Assembly (NCBI RefSeq): GCF_938045465.1
Contig: NZ_CALIBF010000157.1
Location: forward strand, 1-9,078
Length of the DNA: 9,078 bases
Source: an uncultured Campylobacter sp.
Lineage (GTDB): Bacteria > Campylobacterota > Campylobacteria > Campylobacterales > Campylobacteraceae
Direction: 5' to 3'
A program made the position numbers and the translations under genes. Positions within the stretch are counted from its first letter, which is position 1. Every line of letters begins with the position of its first letter. Under the pieces are notes generated by a model. The model had not been told where the DNA came from and searched no databases. It worked only from the letters and a program-made list of their open reading frames with translations. Positions 1 through 6,331 of the stretch are shown piece by piece.

Positions 1-1281
1 AGCATCTTGGCGTATAAAAATTTCAGCGCCTCGACGTCGTCCATCGTCGAGATAGCCGAGCGTAGCGCCCAGATCTTTTGCAGATTTTCGCTGCCTTGCA
101 AAAGCTCCTCTTTGCGCGTGCCTGACTTGGTGATATTGATCGCGGGGTAAATTCTACGATCCGAGATATTGCGATCGAGGATGATCTCGCTGTTGCCCGT
201 GCCTTTGAACTCCTCGAAGATCACGTCGTCCATTCGCGAGCCGGTCTCGATGAGTGCGGTAGCGACGATGGTAAGCGAGCCGCCGTTTTCGATGTTTCGC
301 GCCGCACCGAAGAAGCGCTTCGGCTTATGCAGGGCGTTTGCGTCCACGCCGCCGCTTAGGACTTTGCCGCTGCTAGGCGTGACGGTGTTGTAAGCGCGCG
401 CAAGGCGGGTGATGCTATCGAGCAGGATGACGACGTCCTTGCCGTTTTCGACGGCGCGTTTTGCCTTTTCGATGACGAGCTCGGCAACGCGAACGTGGTT
501 GAATGCGGGCTGATCGAAGGTCGAGCTAAACACCTCGCCGCGCACGCTGCGCTCCATGTCGGTCACCTCCTCGGGGCGCTCGTCGACTAGCAGAACCAAA
601 AGCTCGACCTCGGGGTGGTTGCGCGTAATGCCGTTGGCAAGCTCCTTCATAAGCTCCGTTTTACCGCTACGCGGAGGCGCCGTGATGAGCCCGCGCTGTC
701 CCTTGCCGATCGGGGTGAAAAGATCGAGCACGCGACCGGTAAGGCGCATAGGATCGTATTCGAGCTTGAGCTTTTCGGTCGGGAAAAGCGGCGTGAGATT
801 GTCAAATAACGGGCGCTCTCTGGCTTCTTGGATCGATCTTTAAAAGCGCATAGTACTTCTCCTGATCCTTCGGCTCGCGCACCTGGCCCGTGACGATGTC
901 GCCGACGCGAAGGGCGAATTTGCGGATCTGGCTGAGGCTCACATAGGCGTCGTTGGCGCTGTCGCTTAAATTTGAATCTATGCCGCGCAAAAAGCCATAA
1001 CCCTCGGCGGTAACCTCCAAAATCCCCGTAAAAAGTATGAAGCCGCCCTGCTTCGTCTGCATACGTAAAATTTCAAAAACGAGCGCTTGGCGGCGGAATT
1101 CGCGCGGATTCTCGACGCCTAGCTCGTCTGCTATAGCGATGAGATTTTCAAGATCCATCGAGCGGAGCTCCTCGATCTGGTAGCCCTCGACGGGAACGTG
1201 CGTTTTGGCGTAAGTTTTTCTGCCGTTTTGATTAGAATTTGAAACGGCGGTCTGAGCGGAATTTTGATTTGTATTTTCCAT
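1..1281 (-). pseudogene. rho: Transcription termination factor Rho, frameshifted and cut by the window edge
   Basis: Rho is a hexameric RNA helicase that ends transcription by translocating along RNA with ATP. The first reading frame (1281 to 802, 159 codons) starts at ATG after an AAGAGGA ribosome site. It carries the Rho N-terminal domain (about residues 33-75) and the cold-shock RNA-binding fold (GYGFLRG at 94-100, YVSLSQIRKFALRVGD at 113-128, YYALLKI at 143-149). After LLKID it runs into nine unrelated residues and a TGA at 802-804. The rest of Rho continues in another frame from about 833 to position 1 (277 codons). That part is intact, with RPLFDNLTPLFP, the P-loop APPRSGKT, LLVDERPEEVTDM, the Walker B strand VVILLDSITRLARAYN and the C-terminal MDDVEALKFLYAKM. 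By comparison with E. coli Rho, the last 15-20 residues lie beyond the edge. The two halves otherwise match the family throughout, so the break is recent or an artefact. Family identity is certain; the broken state is as read. Confidence 0.93.
802..842 (-). other. Frameshift / short-deletion site in rho
   Basis: The two rho frames must join between 842 (a TAA in the downstream frame at 840-842) and 802 (the TGA ending the upstream frame). The upstream frame reads LLKID and the downstream frame reads IQEARERPLFD, overlapping at the tandem GATCGATC at 831-838. The offset equals one extra base, or a loss of 3n-1 bases. From memory, E. coli Rho has about 18 residues between LLKV and NLTPL, while about 11 remain here. 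A deletion of about 20 bases therefore explains both the frame change and the missing length. There is no good restart: the first ATG in the downstream frame codes the M of MRLTGRVLD and lacks a ribosome site. Confidence 0.8.
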
Positions 1282-1342
1282 TTGTCCTCTTAGAGTGTGA
1301 AGTTATTAAATTTGGTTTTAAAAAAGTCGCGAAATTTAAAAT

Positions 1343-2281
1343 TTAGTTTTCTTTATAAGCACCGAACCTTAAAATTTTTTGTTGCCTTCTACTAATTAGC
1401 TCGTCTATGCTAAGATCGTCTAGCTTGTGCAGCTCGGTTAAGACGTAGTTTCCAAGCGCTTTTATCGCGCCGTCTTTATCTCTGTGGGCGCCCGTTTTAG
1501 GCTCTTTAATCACGTCGTCGATCAAGCCCAGCTCTTTTAGCTCCTCGGCGGTGATTTTTAGCGCCTTCGTAGCGGCCTCGCTCTTGCTCGGATCGTTCCA
1601 CAAAATCGCGGCGCAACCCTCTGGAGAGATAACCGAAAAAATTGAGTTTTGAAGCATCGCCAGCCGATCAGCTACGCCAATAGCCAAAGCTCCGCCGCTG
1701 CCGCCCTCGCCTATAACGACGGCGATCGTAGGGGTTTTAATATCGCTAAGCTCATATAGATTTCGCGCGATTGCTTCGCTTTGACCGCGCTCCTCGGCAC
1801 CAAGTCCCGGATATGCGCCCGGAGTGTCGATCAAAAACAAAATAGGAAGGTTAAATTTTTCGGCGAGTTTCGCTACGCGCAGCGCCTTGCGATAGCCCTC
1901 CGGATGCGGCATACCGAAATTTCGCTTCAGCTTGTTTTTGGTACCGCGACCCTTCTGCTCGGCGATCACGGCGATTTTGCGATTGCCCATAATGCCTAGA
2001 TAGCACACGATCGACGGATCGTCTCTAAAGGCGCGGTCGCCGTGAAGCTCCCTAGCGTCTTGCAAAAGCGCACGAATATAATCGATCGCGTAAGGGCGAT
2101 CCGGATGGCGCGCAAGCTGAAGCCTTTGGTATTCGTTTAAATTCTTATAAACTTTAGAAATTTCTTTTTCGAGGTTCTTATTTAAAATTTCGACCGCGTC
2201 CTCATCGCCGCGAATTTTAGCGGCGGTGATGTCCTCGTCGATCTGCTTTATAGACTTTTCGAAGTCCAGATAGCTAGCCAT
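1343..2281 (-). CDS. accA: Acetyl-CoA carboxylase carboxyltransferase subunit alpha
   Basis: AccA and AccD form the carboxyltransferase that moves the carboxyl group from biotin carrier protein to acetyl-CoA, giving malonyl-CoA for fatty-acid synthesis in the cytoplasm. The protein has 312 residues, the normal family length. A helical N-terminus (about 5-50) is followed by the conserved HPDRPYAIDYI (59-69), the crotonase-type core with EQKGRGTKNKLKRNFGMPHP (108-127), IDTPGAYPGLGAEERGQ (151-167) and the oxyanion glycine loop GEGGSGGALA (191-200), then SVISPEGCAAILW (216-228). The ATG shares one base with the fabF stop codon (TAATG), and only a weak AAGAG lies upstream, so translation is probably coupled to fabF. 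A 61-bp spacer separates it from rho; no convincing terminator hairpin was seen there. accD is not in the window. Confidence 0.97.
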   Translation of the reverse strand: MASYLDFEKSIKQIDEDITAAKIRGDEDAVEILNKNLEKEISKVYKNLNEYQRLQLARHPDRPYAIDYIRALLQDARELHGDRAFRDDPSIVCYLGIMGNRKIAVIAEQKGRGTKNKLKRNFGMPHPEGYRKALRVAKLAEKFNLPILFLIDTPGAYPGLGAEERGQSEAIARNLYELSDIKTPTIAVVIGEGGSGGALAIGVADRLAMLQNSIFSVISPEGCAAILWNDPSKSEAATKALKITAEELKELGLIDDVIKEPKTGAHRDKDGAIKALGNYVLTELHKLDDLSIDELISRRQQKILRFGAYKEN

Positions 2282-3498
2282 TAATCTACTCTTTTGAAAA
2301 TAAGCGATGCGTTCGTGCCGCCGAATCCAAAATTATTGCTCATGACGCAATCGAGTTTGGCTTTTCTAGCGACGTTTGGCACATAGTCCAAATCGCAATC
2401 TGGATCTTTTGAAATTTGATTTATCGTAGGCGGTATGATGCCGTTTTGCATCGCTAAAAGGCTGATCGCAGCCTCTACCGCTCCAGCAGCGCCTAGGCAA
2501 TGTCCTAGCTGGCCCTTGGTGGAGCTGACCGCAGGCACCTTGCCCTCGCCAAAAAGCTCTTTTAACGCCGCGGTTTCGTTTTTATCGTTTATCGCGGTGG
2601 ACGTTCCGTGGGCGTTGATATAATCAATCTTCGGGCGTCCCGCCATCTCGTAGGCCTTTTTCATAGCGCGGATCGGTCCGTCTAGGCTAGGCGAAGTGAT
2701 ATGATAAGCATCGCCGCTAGCGCCGAATCCTACGAGCTCGCCGTAAATTTTAGCGCCGCGCGCTTTTGCGTCCTGCAGCTCTTCTAAAACTAAAGCCGCC
2801 GCGCCTTCGCCCATAACAAAGCCGTTTCGCTCCGCATCAAACGGACGTGAAGCGTGCGCAGGATCGTCATTTCTAGCACAAAGCGCCTTCATCGCAGCAA
2901 ATCCACCGATACCTACGGGACAAACCGCAGCCTCGGCTCCCACTGCGAGCATCTTTTTCGCTTCGCCAATCATGATAACTCTCGCAGCGTCCATAATCGC
3001 ATGCGCAGAAGCCGCACAAGCCGTAACGCTGGATAAATTCGGGCCTTTTAAGTTGTAATATATTGAAACAAAGCCGCCGAGCATATTTACTAACGCAGAA
3101 GGGATAAAAAACGGAGAAATTCGCCTAGGGCCGCGCTGCAAGCAGGTATTGGCATTTATCTCAATATTCGGTAAACCGCCTATACCGCTAGCCGAGCTAA
3201 CGCCGAATTCATCGCTATCAAAGCTACTAAATTTAGCGTCATCCATAGCTTCGCCCGCAGCTTTAAGCCCGAGTTGGATAAATCTATCCATCTTTTTTAT
3301 CTCTTTTCCATCCTCGATTATGCTCGAAGGATCGAAACCTTTTACTTCAGCTGCAATTTGAACCGGAAATTCGCTAGCGTCAAAGAGCGAAATTTTATCA
3401 ACCCCGGTTTTTCCGTTACAGATATTTTCAAAACTGCTCTGTTTGTCAAGCCCGAGAGAGGTTATCATCCCGATGCCCGTTACTACGACTCGTTTCAA
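2281..3498 (-). CDS. fabF: 3-oxoacyl-ACP synthase II (FabF)
   Basis: FabF condenses malonyl-ACP with acyl-ACP, releasing CO2, in each elongation round of type II fatty-acid synthesis. The protein has 405 residues, close to the usual 410. The thiolase-fold signatures are all present: N-terminal RVVVTGIGMITSLG, catalytic Cys161 in VTACAASAHAI, His297 in INAHGTSTAIND, Lys328 and His333 in STKGQLGHCLGAAGAVEA, and the C-terminal gate NNFGFGGTNAS (388-398). The Cys-His-His triad fits a condensing FabF, not a FabH. The start is TTG at 3498-3496. The acpP stop lies 18 bases upstream in the same frame, no ATG intervenes, and AAGGAAG sits five bases before the TTG. The next in-frame ATG (codon 11) would delete the first beta strand. 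It is the third gene of the fabG-acpP-fabF-accA group. Confidence 0.97.
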   Translation of the reverse strand: MKRVVVTGIGMITSLGLDKQSSFENICNGKTGVDKISLFDASEFPVQIAAEVKGFDPSSIIEDGKEIKKMDRFIQLGLKAAGEAMDDAKFSSFDSDEFGVSSASGIGGLPNIEINANTCLQRGPRRISPFFIPSALVNMLGGFVSIYYNLKGPNLSSVTACAASAHAIMDAARVIMIGEAKKMLAVGAEAAVCPVGIGGFAAMKALCARNDDPAHASRPFDAERNGFVMGEGAAALVLEELQDAKARGAKIYGELVGFGASGDAYHITSPSLDGPIRAMKKAYEMAGRPKIDYINAHGTSTAINDKNETAALKELFGEGKVPAVSSTKGQLGHCLGAAGAVEAAISLLAMQNGIIPPTINQISKDPDCDLDYVPNVARKAKLDCVMSNNFGFGGTNASLIFKRVD

Positions 3499-3503
3499 AA
3501 CCG

Positions 3504-3510
3504 CTTCCTT
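3504..3510 (-). promoter_or_regulatory. Ribosome binding site that fixes the fabF TTG start
   Basis: On the minus strand AAGGAAG lies five bases upstream of TTG at 3498-3496. Because acpP ends in the same frame just upstream, this site and the TTG are the only plausible start signals for full-length FabF. A weak start codon after a strong site may help keep FabF well below ACP, which is normally among the most abundant proteins; that last point is inference. Confidence 0.75.
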
Positions 3511-3516
3511 AAAATT

Positions 3517-3753
3517 TTATTTCTTAGGCAAATTTTCTATATAATCTACTACGTCTTTAATGCTTACTAATTTTTCAGACTCGCTATCTGGGATCTCGAT
3601 ACCGAATTTCTCCTCTAAAGCCATTACTAGCTCAACTACGTCAAGAGAGTCCGCGCCCAAATCCTCGATAATTTTAGAGTCAAGTTTAACCTGATCCGGG
3701 CTAACGCTGAGTTGCTCTACAACTACGTCTCTTACATCTTCAAATACTGCCAT
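3517..3753 (-). CDS. acpP: Acyl carrier protein
   Basis: ACP carries growing acyl chains on a 4'-phosphopantetheine arm through fatty-acid synthesis and donates acyl groups to lipid A and phospholipid synthesis. The protein is 78 residues, acidic and predicted four-helical, the standard size. The attachment site is Ser36 in EDLGADSLDVVELVMALEE; helix II (37-51) is the usual partner-docking helix. The start ATG follows a strong AAAGGAG with a seven-base spacer. The gene lies 18 bases before fabF and 68 bases after fabG, the usual setting of housekeeping acpP. An AT-rich -10-like element in the fabG-acpP spacer may give it a promoter of its own. Confidence 0.98.
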   Translation of the reverse strand: MAVFEDVRDVVVEQLSVSPDQVKLDSKIIEDLGADSLDVVELVMALEEKFGIEIPDSESEKLVSIKDVVDYIENLPKK

Positions 3754-3785
3754 TTTAGCACTCCTTTAAAAAAATACCGCGTAAT

Positions 3786-3794
3786 TTTATAATA
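3786..3794 (-). promoter_or_regulatory. Possible acpP promoter (-10 element)
   Basis: Read on the minus strand, the 68-bp fabG-acpP spacer contains overlapping TATTAT and TATAAA words. A start a few bases downstream would give a leader of about 25 bases with the acpP ribosome site in it. No -35 box is visible; Campylobacter sigma-70 promoters commonly lack one. AT-rich spacers give such matches by chance, so this is tentative. Confidence 0.35.
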
Positions 3795-3821
3795 TTTAAC
3801 CTTAAATTCCGCTATTTAACG

Positions 3822-4565
3822 CTACATATAGAGCCCGCCGTTGATTTTAAGCGTCTCGCCCGTAATGTAGCCCGCGCCGTCGCTGAGTAAAAACGCAACT
3901 CCTTCGGCAACGTCGCTCGTGCTTCCGAGGCGCTTAAGCGGGATGCTCGCTTCGTAGCTTGCCTTTACGTCGTCGCTTAGCGCATCCGTCATATCCGTAG
4001 CGATGAAGCCCGGAGTTATGCAATTAAAGCGGATGCCGCGCGCCGCGCCCTCTTTTGCAAAGCTCTTACTCATCGCGATCATTCCGCCCTTGCTCGCGCT
4101 GTAATTGACCTGCCCGGCGTTGCCCATTTCGCCGACGATCGAGGCGATATTTACGACCGCGCCGAAGCGCTTTTTGCTCATTAGCTTTAGAGCTTCGCGG
4201 CAGCCGATGAAGGCGCTACTTAAATTTGCTTCGATTACGCCCATGAAGTCTTCCAGCTTCATCCTAAGCGCGAGTTTGTCGTTCGTGATGCCCGCGTTAT
4301 TTACCAGATAGCTTAGCTCGCTGTCGCTTTGCGCGATCAGGGCAATCGCCTCGCTAAATTCCGCCTCGTTCGTCGCGTCAAATTTTATCACGGCGCCCTC
4401 TCCGCCGTTTGCGCGGATCTCCTCTAGCAGCGCGTCGGCAGGCTCTGGGCTTGAGCGATAATTGATCCACGCCTTAAGCCCGTAGCCCGCCAAAGTCCTT
4501 GCGATCTGCGCGCCGATACCGCGGCTCGCGCCGGTGATTAAAACGTTTTTTCCACTAAATTTCAT
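3822..4565 (-). CDS. fabG: 3-oxoacyl-ACP reductase (FabG)
   Basis: FabG reduces 3-oxoacyl-ACP to 3-hydroxyacyl-ACP with NADPH, the first reductive step of each fatty-acid elongation cycle. The 247 residues make a classical short-chain dehydrogenase of normal length: cofactor glycine motif TGASRGIG (11-18), structural motif NNAG (89-92), and the catalytic set Asn114, Ser142, Tyr155 and Lys159 (YSASK). The C-terminus shows YITGETLKINGGLYM, the family ending. It is assigned as FabG over other dehydrogenases because acpP and fabF follow directly. The start ATG has AAAGGA five bases upstream, and the stop is TAG. It is separated from gpmI by 101 AT-rich bases, which may hold the operon promoter, although no clear -10/-35 pair stood out. 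Confidence 0.96.
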   Translation of the reverse strand: MKFSGKNVLITGASRGIGAQIARTLAGYGLKAWINYRSSPEPADALLEEIRANGGEGAVIKFDATNEAEFSEAIALIAQSDSELSYLVNNAGITNDKLALRMKLEDFMGVIEANLSSAFIGCREALKLMSKKRFGAVVNIASIVGEMGNAGQVNYSASKGGMIAMSKSFAKEGAARGIRFNCITPGFIATDMTDALSDDVKASYEASIPLKRLGSTSDVAEGVAFLLSDGAGYITGETLKINGGLYM

Positions 4566-4577
4566 ACTTGTCCTTTT

Positions 4578-4591
4578 ATTAAAATTTTAAT
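4578..4591. promoter_or_regulatory. Perfect 14-bp AT palindrome just upstream of the fabG ribosome site
   Basis: ATTAAAATTTTAAT is a perfect inverted repeat directly before the fabG ribosome binding site, in the gpmI-fabG spacer. It could be an operator for the fatty-acid genes, but it also contains the AAATTT word that is frequent all over this window, so composition may explain it. The same spacer holds a second palindrome, GCTCGCGAGC at 4642-4651, nearer the gpmI stop. Confidence 0.3.
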
Positions 4592-4666
4592 TTCTAGCGT
4601 AAATTTATCCAAATTTACCTAAATTTTAGCAGTTTAAACCTGCTCGCGAGCTGCGCCGTTTAAATT

Positions 4667-6133
4667 TCAAAATAGCGCCTCATCCATCTCCGCGGGTTTC
4701 GGTAGCCCCATTAGCTTTAGCACGGTCGCTGCGACGTTGCTAAGCCCAAGTCCGCTTTTTAGTTCACGCACGCCGCGCCCCAGCACAAAGCAAAATACGT
4801 CAAAGGTCGTGTGGTTGGTTAAAATTTCGCCGTCAGCGTCTCGCATCGCCTCGCAGTTACCGTGATCGCTAATCTGCACGTAGGCGTAATCGTGCGCCTT
4901 CGCCGCGCTTAAAATTTTACCAATGCACTCATCCACCGCTTCGACCGCCTTTACCGCGGCGTCGTAATTGCCCGTGTGGCCAACCATATCGCCGTTTGCG
5001 AAATTTACGACGATGAAATCGATCCCCGCTTCGATGCCGCGAATCACCGCATCGCACACCGCAGGCGCGCTCATCTGCGGCTGCTCGTCGTAGGTTTTTA
5101 CTTTCGGGCTTGGGATTAGCACGCGAGTTTCGTTCGGCAGCGGCTCCTCGACGCCGCCGTTAAAGAAAAATGTCGCGTGCGCATATTTTTCCGTCTCGGC
5201 GGTGTGAAGCTGCGTAAGACCGGCTTCCGCGATCACTTCGCAAAGCGTGTTTTTAAGCACGGGCTTCTCAAATAGCAGAGGAAATTTAAAGCTCGCGTCG
5301 TATTCGCTCATCGTGATTAAATTTTGCACGACGAGCTTTCGCTCAAATTCGCCGAAGCCCTCATCGCCCAAAGCCGCGCAAAGCTCTCTAGCGCGATCGT
5401 TTCTAAAATTTATAAAAATCACTCCGTCATCCGCGCCGATACCGCTAAAGCCGTTAAAGCTCGCAGGCTCGATAAACTCATCGCTCACGCCGTGCTCGTA
5501 GCTTTGTAGCACATACTCGCTAGGCGAAATTTCAAGCGGCGCCGCTTCACCCAAAAGCACGTCGTAAGCGCGCTTCACGCGATCAAAGCGCTTGTCGCGA
5601 TCCATTGCGTAAAAGCGCCCGCACACGCTAGCAACTTTAAATTTAGCCTGTAGATGCTTTAAAAATTCTACCCCGCTACTCGGCGAAACGTCGCGCCCGT
5701 CGGTGATAGCGTGCGCCCATGTCTCGCAACCCGCATTTTGCGCTATCTCGCAGATCGCGTCGAAATGGCGCAGATGCGAATGCACGCCGCCGTCGCTGTA
5801 AAGCCCTATGACGTGCACTCTGCGGCACTTTGAAAGCAGGCTTTGCAGCGCTTGGTTTTTCTCAAGCGAGCCCTCATCGATCGCGCGATCGATTTTGACT
5901 AGGTTTTGATACAGAATTCTGCCGCTTCCGATCGTCATATGCCCTACTTCGCTGTTTCCCATCTGTCCTTGCGGCAAGCCCACGGCAAGCCCCGAGGTGC
6001 GCAGCAGCGTATTCGGAACGTTTTTAAAAAGATAATCATAGGCGGGCTTTTTCGCGTTTGCAAACGCGTTAAATTTATCGCTCGCGTTAAAGCCGATGCC
6101 GTCGGTGATAAGTAAAATCGTCTTTTGCCCCAT
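4667..6133 (-). CDS. gpmI: 2,3-bisphosphoglycerate-independent phosphoglycerate mutase
   Basis: This enzyme interconverts 3- and 2-phosphoglycerate in glycolysis/gluconeogenesis using two Mn ions and a phosphoserine intermediate. The 488 residues fit the family (about 490-510). Metal and catalytic residues are visible: Asp11 (ITDGIG), the phospho-accepting Ser61 in MGNSEVGH, DGGVHSH (114-120), ITDGRDVSP (143-151), substrate arginines in NFRNDRARE (242-250), Lys316, GDMVGHTG (Asp382, His386), SDHGN (Asp423, His424) and His441. It is a member of the alkaline-phosphatase superfamily. Start ATG has AGGAG five bases upstream. A consensus TATAAT lies about 80 bases before the start, in the spacer shared with mraY. 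From memory, in C. jejuni the gene also sits between fabG and mraY, so the junction is ancestral in Campylobacter. Confidence 0.97.
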   Translation of the reverse strand: MGQKTILLITDGIGFNASDKFNAFANAKKPAYDYLFKNVPNTLLRTSGLAVGLPQGQMGNSEVGHMTIGSGRILYQNLVKIDRAIDEGSLEKNQALQSLLSKCRRVHVIGLYSDGGVHSHLRHFDAICEIAQNAGCETWAHAITDGRDVSPSSGVEFLKHLQAKFKVASVCGRFYAMDRDKRFDRVKRAYDVLLGEAAPLEISPSEYVLQSYEHGVSDEFIEPASFNGFSGIGADDGVIFINFRNDRARELCAALGDEGFGEFERKLVVQNLITMSEYDASFKFPLLFEKPVLKNTLCEVIAEAGLTQLHTAETEKYAHATFFFNGGVEEPLPNETRVLIPSPKVKTYDEQPQMSAPAVCDAVIRGIEAGIDFIVVNFANGDMVGHTGNYDAAVKAVEAVDECIGKILSAAKAHDYAYVQISDHGNCEAMRDADGEILTNHTTFDVFCFVLGRGVRELKSGLGLSNVAATVLKLMGLPKPAEMDEALF

Positions 6134-6166
6134 TTTGGCTCCTAAATTTCGTCTAAATTTCGCTGC

Positions 6167-6188
6167 GCAGGTCTTTTAAAGCAGGTCT
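6167..6188. repeat. Direct repeat pair in the gpmI leader
   Basis: GCAGGTCT occurs twice, at 6167-6174 and 6181-6188, with a 14-bp period (AGACCTGC when read as gpmI mRNA). It lies between the predicted gpmI transcription start and the start codon. CGCAG and CTGCG within it could form a weak five-pair hairpin. It may be a protein or RNA binding site, or chance. Confidence 0.4.
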
Positions 6189-6211
6189 GCGGCGCTGTTT
6201 TTACGAGCGGC

Positions 6212-6240
6212 ATTATACTTTCTTTTGGCAAATGCGACAA
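6212..6240 (-). promoter_or_regulatory. Sigma-70 type promoter for gpmI
   Basis: On the minus strand a perfect TATAAT (-10) at 6217-6212 is preceded, after exactly 17 bases, by TTGTCG at 6240-6235, which matches four of six -35 positions. The predicted start is near 6205, giving a leader of about 70 bases before the gpmI ATG. It may also drive the downstream fab-acc genes. Confidence 0.65.
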
Positions 6241-6277
6241 AATTTCATCCGCCCTAAAAGCTAAATTTTACCTCTTT

Positions 6278-6297
6278 TATACTAAAATGCGCATTTT
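6278..6297 (+). promoter_or_regulatory. Probable mraY promoter -10 with palindrome at the start site
   Basis: TATACT at 6278-6283 lies after a T-rich run and about 50 bases upstream of mraY. It is followed immediately by the perfect palindrome AAAATGCGCATTTT (6284-6297), which would cover the transcription start and could act as an operator. No -35 box is visible. An alternative -10 is TATAAAAT, beginning at 6299. Confidence 0.45.
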
Positions 6298-6319
6298 CAT
6301 ATAAAATTTCATAAAATTT

Positions 6320-6325
6320 AAAAGG
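6320..6325 (+). promoter_or_regulatory. Ribosome binding site that fixes the mraY TTG start
   Basis: AAAAGG precedes TTG at 6332-6334 by six bases. The frame is closed upstream by TAA at 6302-6304 and no ATG or GTG lies between, so TTG is the only usual start that keeps the conserved N-terminus. A weak start codon is in line with modest expression of a membrane enzyme. Confidence 0.65.
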
Positions 6326-6331
6326 CAAACT

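Noticed and set aside
802..842. Programmed ribosomal frameshift in rho
   Set aside because: A +1 shift at GAT-C-CAA has no slippery run, and family residues are also missing at the junction, so a deletion fits better than recoding.
556..843. Plus-strand open frames of 95 and 64 codons opposite rho
   Set aside because: They lie entirely antisense to clear Rho coding sequence, have low-complexity Ser/Arg-rich products, and lack ribosome sites; they are shadows.
1282..1342. T run in the accA-rho spacer as a terminator
   Set aside because: A run of six T is present on the minus strand but no stable GC-rich stem precedes it; the spacer holds only the rho ribosome site with confidence.
4628..4651. 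Hairpin AGCAG-TTTAAAC-CTGCT and adjacent GCTCGCGAGC as a terminator after gpmI
   Set aside because: The stem is only five pairs and neither inverted repeat is followed by a T run in the direction of transcription, so an intrinsic terminator is not supported.
6134..6331. Possible RNA gene or riboswitch in the divergent gpmI-mraY spacer
   Set aside because: I found no tRNA-like cloverleaf or known riboswitch core; promoters, a short repeat and a palindrome account for the visible structure.
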